Assembly: GCF_004345645.1 (NCBI RefSeq)
Contig: NZ_SLWS01000009.1
Location: 248,001-312,000 of the forward strand
DNA: 64,000 nt
From: Actinocrispum wychmicini
GTDB lineage: Bacteria; Actinomycetota; Actinomycetes; Mycobacteriales; Pseudonocardiaceae
Direction: 5' to 3'
Position 1 is the stretch's first letter. Each line of letters opens with the position of its first letter. Both the position numbers and the translations under genes were made by a program. Below the pieces are notes generated by a model. It saw nothing but the letters and a program-made list of their open reading frames with translations, made no database searches and was not told where the DNA came from. Below are positions 17,939-25,748 of this stretch, in pieces.

Positions 17939-19084
17939 ATGCCGCCAGGCCGACGGCCGAAGGACCGCAAGGCGACCATCGCGCTCGCCGCCGCGGAGCT
18001 GTTCTGCGCCCGCGGGTTCCACAACGTCGGCATCGAGGACATCGCCAAGGCGGTCGGCATCACCGGACCGGCGATCTACCGGCACTTCCCGACGAAGCAG
18101 GCCGTCCTCGCCGCCGCGGTGGAGGAACTCGGCGACAGCTTCGCCGAGACCGCGGCAGCAGTCGACCAAGAGGACCCGGCCGAGCGACTCGACGCCATGA
18201 CGCGGCGGCTCGTTCGCTACACCCTCGACCGGCGGTCCGTGGCGCGGCTGTACCAATGGGAGGGCCGCCACCTGCCTGCCGAGCAGCGGGCGCGGCTGGC
18301 CGAACGGTTCGACACGACAGTACACAGCCTGCGGGACACGCTGCTGGAGACCAGGCCTGAACTGTCCAAACTGGACGCGGCCACCCTGGTGACCGCCGCT
18401 CTCAGCGTCATCGCGAGCCCTTCCACCCACCGGGCCAGCCTGGCCCGAGCCGCCGCGGAACACACGATCAACGCATGCGTGCGGGCCGTGCTCACCGCCG
18501 ACCTGCCAGAGCCGGGCCAACGGCAACCGCGTGAACGTGGGCAGCTTGCGATGCTCCCCCGCAGGGAGCGACTACTGGCCGAGGCCGTGCGGTTGTTCCA
18601 CGAACGCGGCTATCACGCCGTGAGCATCGCCGACATCGGAGACGCCGCAGGCATCAACGCCTCCAGCGTGTACGCGCACTTCGCCAGCAAAGCCGAACTG
18701 CTCGCGGCCGCCTACCACCGCGCGACCAGCCGCCTGGAACTCGCCACCACCGCCGCGCTGACCGACGCCGACACACCGGCGGAGGCCCTGCACCGGTTGG
18801 TCGAGACCTATGTGCGGATCACGTTCGAGCAGTCCGACCTGGCCGCGGTGTACGTCTCCGAGAGCGAGAACCTGCCGCCCGCCGACCGCCACCAGCTGCG
18901 GGTCGCACAGCGGCGACACGTCGACACCTGGGTGGGGTTGCTGGACGGCGACGGGATCCGGTTCCGGGTGCACGCAGCACTGAACGTCGTCACGGACATG
19001 GCCCGTTCCACCGGCCGTTCTGCGACCGAGGCGAGGACTACGGCACTCGTTCACCGCGTTCTTGAACCTCCGACCAGCGAGTGA
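17939..19084 (+). CDS. Tandem double TetR-family regulator
   Basis: This 381-residue protein consists of two complete TetR units in one chain. Unit 1 (about residues 8-190) has the DNA-binding helices GIEDIAKAVGITGPAIYRHF. Unit 2 (about 205-381) has SIADIGDAAGINASSVYAHF. Ordinary TetR proteins are about 200 residues and act as homodimers. A fused pair could fold as an internal pseudo-dimer or bind two sites. ATG 17939 is chosen because it sits at the expected start point of the promoter at 17903-17932. It is divergent from the acyl-CoA synthetase/dehydrogenase pair and probably controls it. The last 47 bp overlap the convergent ABC ATPase gene. Confidence 0.85.
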   Translation: MPPGRRPKDRKATIALAAAELFCARGFHNVGIEDIAKAVGITGPAIYRHFPTKQAVLAAAVEELGDSFAETAAAVDQEDPAERLDAMTRRLVRYTLDRRSVARLYQWEGRHLPAEQRARLAERFDTTVHSLRDTLLETRPELSKLDAATLVTAALSVIASPSTHRASLARAAAEHTINACVRAVLTADLPEPGQRQPRERGQLAMLPRRERLLAEAVRLFHERGYHAVSIADIGDAAGINASSVYAHFASKAELLAAAYHRATSRLELATTAALTDADTPAEALHRLVETYVRITFEQSDLAAVYVSESENLPPADRHQLRVAQRRHVDTWVGLLDGDGIRFRVHAALNVVTDMARSTGRSATEARTTALVHRVLEPPTSE

Positions 19085-20765
19085 GTACGGGGTGGGTCGC
19101 CCCCGACTCGACGACCCGCCCCTGGCTCAGCACGACGACGTTGTCCGCGATACTCCGCACCACGGCGAGATTGTGGGTCACGAAGATCATCGACAGCCCG
19201 TCGTCGAGCAGCGAGCGCAACAGCTCCACCACGGCTGCCTGCACCGACACGTCCAGGGCGGATGTCACCTCGTCGCAGATGAGCAGCTTCGGCTCGCACA
19301 CGAGGGCGCGGGCGATCGCGACTCGCTGGCGTTGTCCCCCGGAGAGTTCGGCTGGGTAACGAGACGCGAGCCGGGCGGGTATCTCCACGCGGTCGAGCGC
19401 CTCCCCCGCACGCTTCCTGGCTTCGCGCGCGTCCACACCGAAGTAGTGTCGCAAAGGGACGATCAGGCTGCTCTCGACGCTACGATGAGGACTGAGTGAG
19501 CCGTAGGGGTTCTGGAAGACGTACTGCACCGCGCGACGGATCTCTTTGCCGCGCTCGCCCGCCGGAATCCGTTGGCCCTCGAACGTCAGAACCCCGTCGT
19601 GGTCCTCATGCAGACCGACGAGGCATCGCGACATCGTGGTCTTGCCGCTGCCCGACTCGCCCACCACGGCCAGGCACTCCCCTCGGCCGACGCCGAAGGA
19701 CACGTCGAACAGGATCTGCCTGCCGCCATGGCTGGCGTTCAGACCGGACACCGAGAACAGGTCCTGACCATCGACCACGCGGGTGTCGTTCGAGCGCGGC
19801 AGGACTCGGGGCGTCCGCACGACCTCGTCCGTACGCAGGCAGCGTGCCAGCGTCCCCGACGGCCCAGGCACGAGTGCGGGGTGGGTCGTCTCGCAGTCGG
19901 CCACGGCGTAACTGCACCGAGGTGCGAAGACACACCCCTCGCGGCGTTCGTCGACGCCTGGGGCGCGTCCGGGAATCGGGACGAGGTGGTGCCGGTCGGT
20001 CGCGGATGGAACTGCGGCCAGCAGTGCGCGGGTGTACGGGTGGGCGGCGCGGGTGAGTACGTCCTCGGCGGTGCCGCTTTCGACCACCTCACCGCCGTAC
20101 ATTACGGTGACATGGTCGGCGACGTCGGCCACGACGGCGAGGTCGTGGGAGACGTAGATCGCCGCCATGTCGTTGTCCCGACAGAGTTTTCGGACCAACT
20201 CCAGCACGCGGGCCTGGGTGGAGACGTCGAGTCCGGTTGTCGGCTCGTCCAACACGATCAGTCGCGGTCCGGCCGCGATCGCCATCGCGATGGCGACGCG
20301 CTGCTGTTGACCACCGGAGAGCTGCCGGGGATGACGTTTGAGGAACGCGTCGTCGCTGGGCAGTCCCACGGTTTCGAGCAACTCCCGCACACGCGACAAC
20401 GCCTCCCGCTTGGGCAAACGCAGGCCTTCGGTCAGCTGCGTCGCCAGACGCAGGCTCGGGTTCAACGCGGTCGCTGGGTCCTGGGGAACGTACGCGACCT
20501 TGCTCCCCCGCGCCCGACGCAACTCCCCTTCTGGCAACGCGAGCAGATCGACGCCGTCGATCACGACTCGTCCGTCCGTGATCGTCGCGCCTTTCCGCGC
20601 GTATCCCAGGAGAGCGAGCGCGAGCGTGCTCTTGCCGGAGCCCGACTCGCCGACCACGCCCATGACCTCGCCTCGGCCGAGCTCGAACCCGATGTCCTGG
20701 ACGATTTCGTTGCCAGTTCCGTCAACGGTCACAGTGACGCCGGCGACCTGCACCTCCTTGGGCAC
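19038..20765 (-). CDS. Fused double ATPase of an Opp/Dpp-type ABC importer
   Basis: This 575-residue protein is two ABC ATPases joined head to tail. Domain 1 has Walker A GESGSGKST (39-47), LSGGQ (149-153) and LDEPT (172-176). Domain 2 has Walker A GESGSGKTT (369-377) and LSGGQ (474-478). Between them is the Cys-containing oligopeptide-transporter extension (C288, C294, C301, C309). It powers the two permeases encoded just upstream. GTG 20765 lies one base after the preceding stop. It is the last gene of a solute-binding protein-permease-permease-ATPase operon. The substrate could be a peptide, a nickel chelate or a related solute. Confidence 0.92.
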   Translation of the reverse strand: MPKEVQVAGVTVTVDGTGNEIVQDIGFELGRGEVMGVVGESGSGKSTLALALLGYARKGATITDGRVVIDGVDLLALPEGELRRARGSKVAYVPQDPATALNPSLRLATQLTEGLRLPKREALSRVRELLETVGLPSDDAFLKRHPRQLSGGQQQRVAIAMAIAAGPRLIVLDEPTTGLDVSTQARVLELVRKLCRDNDMAAIYVSHDLAVVADVADHVTVMYGGEVVESGTAEDVLTRAAHPYTRALLAAVPSATDRHHLVPIPGRAPGVDERREGCVFAPRCSYAVADCETTHPALVPGPSGTLARCLRTDEVVRTPRVLPRSNDTRVVDGQDLFSVSGLNASHGGRQILFDVSFGVGRGECLAVVGESGSGKTTMSRCLVGLHEDHDGVLTFEGQRIPAGERGKEIRRAVQYVFQNPYGSLSPHRSVESSLIVPLRHYFGVDAREARKRAGEALDRVEIPARLASRYPAELSGGQRQRVAIARALVCEPKLLICDEVTSALDVSVQAAVVELLRSLLDDGLSMIFVTHNLAVVRSIADNVVVLSQGRVVESGATHPVLTRWSEVQERGERVP

Positions 20766-20766
20766 G

Positions 20767-21594
20767 TCAGATCTTCCCTTCGGTCCGGCCGACTGTTCTG
20801 GCGACGGCCTCCGCCACCAGGTTGCCGCCGAGCGCCATCATCAGAATCAGTCCGATCGGTGCCAGCACCGGAAGGGGTGCGACGGAAAGACCGTCCTGGT
20901 TCTCGCCCACCATCAACCCCCAGTCCGCCGCGGGCGGCGCGACCCCGAAGCCGAGATAGCTCAGCGAGGCGATCGCCGCGACCGCCCACACGAGCCGCAT
21001 CCCGGTCTCCACCATGAGCGGCGACGTGACCCCCGGCAGCACCTCGCGGAGCAGAATCTGCCTGGACGGCAACCCGTTCGCCTTCGCCCAGAGCACGTAC
21101 TCACTGTTGATCACCGGGATGGCCGCGCCCCGCATCACGCGGGAGACGCCGGGCACGAACGCCACACCGACGAGCACCGAGGTCAGCAGCGTGCTCCGGC
21201 CGAGCATGGACACGAACAGGAGCACGAAGACGATCTCCGGGAAGCTCAGCAGAACGTCCATGGCCCGCATGAGAACCGCGTCGACGGCGCCGCCCTTGTA
21301 GGCGGCGGTGAGGCCGACGAGGCAACCGAGGGCAACGCCGAGACCCGCGGCGAGGATCGCCATCCACGTGAGGTCGACGCCGCCGTGCAGCAGCCGGCTC
21401 AGCACGTCCCGGCCGAGAATGTCGGTGCCCAGCAAGAACTTCGCGCTCGGGCTCGCGAACGGGCTGCCGACGATCGCGTCCGGGGCGTGGCCGGCGAGAA
21501 AAGGTCCGGCCACGACCACGAGTCCCACCGCCGAGAGGAGGCCGAGACCAAGCCTTGCCTGGCCGGTACGGACCGCGCGGCTGAGCACCTTCAT
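20767..21594 (-). CDS. ABC importer permease, DppC/OppC-like
   Basis: At 275 residues it has the usual length. It has an N-terminal membrane helix, a short external loop with FLLGTDILGRDVLSR (the family's GTDxxGRD motif), further helices and the cytoplasmic coupling loop (EYVLWAKANGLPSRQILLREVLP) that contacts the ATPase. It overlaps the preceding permease gene by 4 bp, so the two are made together as a heterodimeric channel. Confidence 0.92.
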   Translation of the reverse strand: MKVLSRAVRTGQARLGLGLLSAVGLVVVAGPFLAGHAPDAIVGSPFASPSAKFLLGTDILGRDVLSRLLHGGVDLTWMAILAAGLGVALGCLVGLTAAYKGGAVDAVLMRAMDVLLSFPEIVFVLLFVSMLGRSTLLTSVLVGVAFVPGVSRVMRGAAIPVINSEYVLWAKANGLPSRQILLREVLPGVTSPLMVETGMRLVWAVAAIASLSYLGFGVAPPAADWGLMVGENQDGLSVAPLPVLAPIGLILMMALGGNLVAEAVARTVGRTEGKI

Positions 21595-22529
21595 CGCGAC
21601 CTGCCCATGACCGCGAAGACGTCCGCGAGGAGATTGAACACGTAGTAGGCGGTCGCCAGAATGAGGACGCAGGCCTGCATCACCGGCAGGTCATGGGAGT
21701 TCACCGCGCTCACCACCGCTGTCCCAAGTCCCGGGTAGGAGTACACGTACTCGACCACGACGACGCCTGTGATGGTGACCGCCGCGACCAGGCTGGCCGC
21801 CGGCAGGCTCGCCGCGACGGCGTTGGGCAGGGCGTGCCGGAACAGGATCCGGCGGCTGCTGAGTCCTTTGAGGACCGCCATCTCGACGTATTCGCTGTCC
21901 ATCGCGTCGATGAACGAGGCACGCACCAGACGTCCCAGGTACATCACGCCCATCAGGGTGAGCGTGGTGATCGGCAGGACGAGCTCGGCCGGATGCCACC
22001 AGGGCATGTCCCCGGGTGGGATGGTCGAGACCCCCGGGAGCACACCGAAGACCGACGTGGCGAACAACGCGATCAGCAGCATGCCCACGACGAACGCCGG
22101 CAGCGCGGTGAACAGCGACGACACCGCGACGAACACCTTGTCCAGCACGCTGTCGCGCTTGTAGGCGCTGAGGACGCCGACGAGCACCGCCAGCGGGAGG
22201 ATCAGGACCATCGAGGTGAAGCCCAGGAAGAACGAGTTGAGCATCCGCTGCCCGACGATGTCGACCACGGACTGGCCGTTCTGCAGGGACTTTCCCATCT
22301 GCCCGGTCAGCACGCCGGTGAGCCAGTGCCAGTACTGCTCGACGAGCGGCTGGTCGAGCCCGAGTTGCCGGCGCAGACCGGCTACCTGCCCGGCGGTCGC
22401 GTCCTTGCCCAGGATGATCCGGGCCACGTCGCCCGGCAGGCCCTGCGTCACGACGAAGAGCAGCACCGACACCAGGACGAGCACCAGGACGCCGAGCAGG
22501 AGCCGACGCACCAGCCACGGAACCGTCAT
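21591..22529 (-). CDS. ABC importer permease, DppB/OppB-like
   Basis: The 312-residue protein starts with a signal-anchor-like first helix (RRLLLGVLVLVLVSVLLF), followed by the family's external segment (LGLDQPLVEQYWHWL) and the helix bundle with the coupling loop (EYVEMAVLKGLSSRRILFRH). It lies 6 bp after the solute-binding protein gene and overlaps the next permease by 4 bp. It forms half of the membrane channel. Confidence 0.92.
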   Translation of the reverse strand: MTVPWLVRRLLLGVLVLVLVSVLLFVVTQGLPGDVARIILGKDATAGQVAGLRRQLGLDQPLVEQYWHWLTGVLTGQMGKSLQNGQSVVDIVGQRMLNSFFLGFTSMVLILPLAVLVGVLSAYKRDSVLDKVFVAVSSLFTALPAFVVGMLLIALFATSVFGVLPGVSTIPPGDMPWWHPAELVLPITTLTLMGVMYLGRLVRASFIDAMDSEYVEMAVLKGLSSRRILFRHALPNAVAASLPAASLVAAVTITGVVVVEYVYSYPGLGTAVVSAVNSHDLPVMQACVLILATAYYVFNLLADVFAVMGRSR

Positions 22530-22535
22530 CGCACC

Positions 22536-24095
22536 TCAGCTTCCGACTGTCACGTTCGTCAGGAAGGACAGCGGCCGGCCGTTCACGTCCGGCACCAGCC
22601 CGTGCACGGTGTCGCGGTACGGCATGAGAACGTTGGCGAACGCGGGTGTGATGTTCGCGCCCTGCTCGTACTCGATCTTGTGCAGCTGGCTCATGATCGC
22701 GCACTGCCGCTGTTCGCTCGCCAGGAACAGCTGGTCCGCGAGCCCGACGAAGTCGGGGTTGTCCCAGTGCGTGGCGTTGCCGACCCGGCCGGGCAGCAGC
22801 GACCCGATCACGGTCGGCAGGTACGGAATCGGGTTGAAGTCGAGGAACACCGGCCACTTGCCCCATTTGGACAGGAACTCCGGCGGCGTGACGACGTTGA
22901 CGTCCACTTTGACCCCGGCCTTGGCGGCGTTCTCCGCGAACACCTGGGCCAGTTCCTGCATCCCCGGCAGCAGTCCGTCGGTCGCGATCGAGAACGACAG
23001 TTTGCTCTGTCCCGCCTCGGCGAGCAGCTTCTTGGCCTGCTCAATGTCCTGCGTGCGCTGCGGAAGGTCATCGGCCGGACACTGTGGCGTGCCGCCCTCG
23101 TGGTCGTTCGCCACGCGCGCGTACCCACCGAACGCGTTGGACACGACTTGTTGCCGGTCGATCAGAAGGCGCAGCGCCTGCCGCACACGCACGTCGTCGA
23201 ACGGCGGCACAGTCGTGTTGAGACCGATCCGCAGGGTGAAGTCGCCTTTGCTGTCCAGGAGTCCGATGCCGTTCTTGCCGGCGACCGACTTGGCGATGGT
23301 CGGTGTCGCGCCGGACGCGATGTCGACCTGATTCGACAGCAGCGCGTTCGCCTGTGCCTGCTGGCTCTGGTACTCGATGACGTTGACCGTGCCGACCTTG
23401 GGCTTGTCGCCCCAGTACCCGTCGAATCGCTCCAGTGTGGACTCGCGGCCCGGGGTGAAGGACTTGACGGCGAACGGGCCGGTGCCGATCGGCTTGTCCG
23501 GTGCCGAGCCCGCCTTGGTCATCGGCAGCAGGACGTTCGCCCAGATGTCCCGGAACGGGCCGAACGGTTTGCTCAGGCCGATCTTGACGGTCAACGGGTC
23601 CACCGGCACGACCGCGTCCGGCTTGATCCGCTCGATGAACGCCAGCCCCTGGGTGGCGTGCTGGGGGTCGAGCAGGTACTTGACGCTCGCCACCACGTCG
23701 GCCGACGTGAAGTCGCTCCCGTCGGTGAACTTGACGCCGGGGCGGAGCTTGACCGTCCACTCGCTGAAGTCCGCGGTCGACGTCATGTCCGTGGCCAGGG
23801 CCCATTCGACCTTGCCGGTGGGATCCAGCCGGGTGAGTCCTTCGTAGAGCAGCGCGCTGCGCATCTCCTGGGTCGGGCTCTGGTTGCTCGCGTAGGGGTT
23901 CAAGCTCTCGCCCGCGTCGTTGGCCGCCGCGATCCGGAGCGTGCCACCACCGCCACCGCCGTCGCCCGCCTTTTGCGGCGGGGCGCAGCCGACGAGCGTC
24001 GCCGCCACGAGAGCGACACCGAACCTGAACGACAGCCGTCTGGCCGGCCTGCCTGGCACCACGGCAAGCCCGGAGCGGGGGGATCTGCGCGACAC
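22536..24095 (-). CDS. Solute-binding lipoprotein of Opp/Dpp-type importer (SBP family 5)
   Basis: GTG 24095 is preceded by CTGGAG. The 519-residue precursor has a lipobox LVGC (Cys37) followed by a flexible Gly-rich linker. The mature part is the family-5 peptide/nickel-binding fold (LNPYASNQSP near the N-terminus, WTVKLRPGVKFTDGSDFTSADV in domain I). It would be anchored on the outer face of the membrane and deliver its ligand to the two permeases. It is the first gene of the operon. Two LacI-type palindromes lie upstream, so the operon is probably induced by its ligand or a metabolite through the nearby LacI regulator. Confidence 0.9.
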   Translation of the reverse strand: MSRRSPRSGLAVVPGRPARRLSFRFGVALVAATLVGCAPPQKAGDGGGGGGTLRIAAANDAGESLNPYASNQSPTQEMRSALLYEGLTRLDPTGKVEWALATDMTSTADFSEWTVKLRPGVKFTDGSDFTSADVVASVKYLLDPQHATQGLAFIERIKPDAVVPVDPLTVKIGLSKPFGPFRDIWANVLLPMTKAGSAPDKPIGTGPFAVKSFTPGRESTLERFDGYWGDKPKVGTVNVIEYQSQQAQANALLSNQVDIASGATPTIAKSVAGKNGIGLLDSKGDFTLRIGLNTTVPPFDDVRVRQALRLLIDRQQVVSNAFGGYARVANDHEGGTPQCPADDLPQRTQDIEQAKKLLAEAGQSKLSFSIATDGLLPGMQELAQVFAENAAKAGVKVDVNVVTPPEFLSKWGKWPVFLDFNPIPYLPTVIGSLLPGRVGNATHWDNPDFVGLADQLFLASEQRQCAIMSQLHKIEYEQGANITPAFANVLMPYRDTVHGLVPDVNGRPLSFLTNVTVGS

Positions 24096-24109
24096 TGAGC
24101 AACTCCAGT

Positions 24110-24123
24110 TCTAAGCCTTTAGA
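24110..24123. promoter_or_regulatory. LacI-type operator, proximal to importer operon
   Basis: TCTAAGCCTTTAGA is palindromic except for one pair. It lies 15 bp upstream of the solute-binding protein start and shares its outer bases with the perfect site at 24176. The two centres are 66 bp apart, a spacing that would allow cooperative binding or looping. Confidence 0.6.
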
Positions 24124-24175
24124 TCGCCATACCGTACGTTGCCGATCGCCGCATCGGAAGGGGCTCGGGCAACTT

Positions 24176-24189
24176 TCTAAGCGCTTAGA
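24176..24189. promoter_or_regulatory. LacI-type operator, proximal to cupin gene
   Basis: TCTAAGCGCTTAGA is a perfect 14-bp palindrome with the central CG typical of LacI/GalR sites. It sits 56 bp before the cupin gene start in the divergent spacer. The LacI-family gene at 24738 is the obvious candidate for binding it. Confidence 0.7.
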
Positions 24190-24244
24190 TCGTGCTAGCG
24201 TCGGCCGGACAGCCAGGGGGAACGACTATGGAGGAAGAGGGCCG

Positions 24245-24703
24245 ATGACCAGTCCGTACGAGCACCTGTTCGTCAGGAAGATGCAGAACTGCCTGGACGA
24301 CCTCGTCAACGAAGGAGCCGCCGCCGGCGTCGTCGACCCGGACAACGTGGGCCCGGCGCTCGCGCTCATGCGGTCCAAGGACGTCCCCGCGAGCAAGATC
24401 CACCTGACCTACACCTGGATCAACGAGTGCAGCGAGCCGGTGCAGTGGGTCAAGGAGCACGAGCACGACTACGACGAGGTGCTGATCTGGCACGGCAACA
24501 ACCCGGCCGATGTGGACGATCTCGGCGCCGAGATCTACATGGACATCGAAGGCGTCCGGCACACCATCACCACCAGCGGGTCGGTGTACATCCCGGCCGG
24601 CGTCCGGCACTGCCCGCTCGGCTTCAACCGGGTCGACCGGCCGTTCCGGTTCAGCGCCCTGTCCTTGAGCCCCAACTACGCCTCAGACGAGCACACACAG
24701 TAG
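24245..24703 (+). CDS. Cupin-like protein, function unknown
   Basis: ATG 24245 follows GAGGAAGAGG. The 152-residue protein has a helical N-terminus and a C-terminal half resembling a single cupin barrel, with a metal-type motif around HEHDYDEVLIWHG and a second motif ending IPAGVRHCP. No signal peptide is present, so it is cytoplasmic. It is divergent from the Opp/Dpp-type importer and shares LacI-type operators with it, so it probably acts on the imported compound, for example as an isomerase or oxygenase. The exact reaction cannot be assigned. Confidence 0.65.
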   Translation: MTSPYEHLFVRKMQNCLDDLVNEGAAAGVVDPDNVGPALALMRSKDVPASKIHLTYTWINECSEPVQWVKEHEHDYDEVLIWHGNNPADVDDLGAEIYMDIEGVRHTITTSGSVYIPAGVRHCPLGFNRVDRPFRFSALSLSPNYASDEHTQ

Positions 24704-24737
24704 AACGCCCGCCCCGCCGTGCGCTCGCGCGGCGGGG

Positions 24738-25724
24738 TCAGGCACATCCACATGTCGAGCCGATGCTGAGCGTGCCATCCAGGACGACCGACGCCGCCGG
24801 CCCGCCGTCTGCCAAAGCGTTGAAGGCGCAGACCGCGAACTCGTCGAGCGGAAGGCTGACGGTGGTGAGCGGGAAGCTTCCGAGTCGTGCCTCGCGGATA
24901 CCGTCGAAGCCCACGACCGCGAGGTCCTCGGGTACACGCAACCCCAGGCTCGTCGCGGTACGGATCGTCACGAACGCCTGCTCGTCAGTGGTGGCGTAGA
25001 TCGCGCGGATCCGCGTGCGGTTCTCCAGGACCTGCCGCACCGCTCGCCCGGCCTCGACCCGATCGAAAGCGGTCCGGATGAGCCTGCCTTCGGTGGGCAG
25101 GCCCGCGTTCGCCATGGCCTGGCGCCAACCCCCTTCACGGCCTTCCGCCGGTCCCACCGCGAGCTCGCCGGCCACGCAGAAGATGTCCTCGTAGCCGTGC
25201 CAGAGCAGGTGTTCGGTGGCGAGCTTCGCGCCGTGGAAGTCATTGAAGGTCACGCTCGGCGAGCTGCTGCCGGGGACGGCCCACTGCAGGTAGACCCGGG
25301 GTGTCTCGTCGTCCTCCGGCGGCTCTTCGCCGGTCGTCACGAAGATCCCGCGCGGACGCAACTCCGAGAACGCCGCGCCGTACTCGCCCGCGAGGGACGT
25401 GCGGTAGCCGGTGTTGCCGAGCAACGTGAGCAGGCCCCGGCGACGGCCCTCCGTCTCGATGTGCCGCGACAGCTCGCCGAAGAAGGCGTTCGCGGTGTCG
25501 GGCACCAGCAGGCCGATCAGGTTGGACCGGCCGCCGCTCAACGCGCCGGCGAGCGGGTTGCGCCGGTAGCCGAGCATCCGGATGGCCTCTTCGACCTTGA
25601 CCCGCGTCTTCTCCGACACCGGCCGAGGGCCGCCGTTCAGCACGTAGCTGACGACGGCCGTCGAAGTCCCTGCCAGCCGCCCGACATCGAGGAGGGTTGG
25701 CCTGCGCGCGGTCACGCAGGCCAC
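24738..25724 (-). CDS. LacI/GalR-family transcriptional regulator
   Basis: This 328-residue protein has the N-terminal LacI helix-turn-helix (TLLDVGRLAGTSTAVVSYVLNG) and hinge region (MLGYRRNPLAGAL). The periplasmic-binding-like ligand domain follows (NLIGLLVPDTANAFFGELSR; VVGFDGIREA). GTG 25724 is used; a second in-frame GTG four codons later is also possible. It probably represses the importer and cupin genes through the palindromes at 24110 and 24176. Its ligand domain may bind a sugar-like molecule, which would mean the importer carries a glycosidic or oligosaccharide-type solute rather than a peptide; that is inference. Confidence 0.88.
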   Translation of the reverse strand: MACVTARRPTLLDVGRLAGTSTAVVSYVLNGGPRPVSEKTRVKVEEAIRMLGYRRNPLAGALSGGRSNLIGLLVPDTANAFFGELSRHIETEGRRRGLLTLLGNTGYRTSLAGEYGAAFSELRPRGIFVTTGEEPPEDDETPRVYLQWAVPGSSSPSVTFNDFHGAKLATEHLLWHGYEDIFCVAGELAVGPAEGREGGWRQAMANAGLPTEGRLIRTAFDRVEAGRAVRQVLENRTRIRAIYATTDEQAFVTIRTATSLGLRVPEDLAVVGFDGIREARLGSFPLTTVSLPLDEFAVCAFNALADGGPAASVVLDGTLSIGSTCGCA

Positions 25725-25748
25725 TGTAGAGCACGTAAGGACGTTGGG

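Noticed and set aside
21693..24098. Rightward 801-codon open frame over the importer genes
   Set aside because: It is antisense to a well-supported permease and binding-protein pair and has no recognisable motif.
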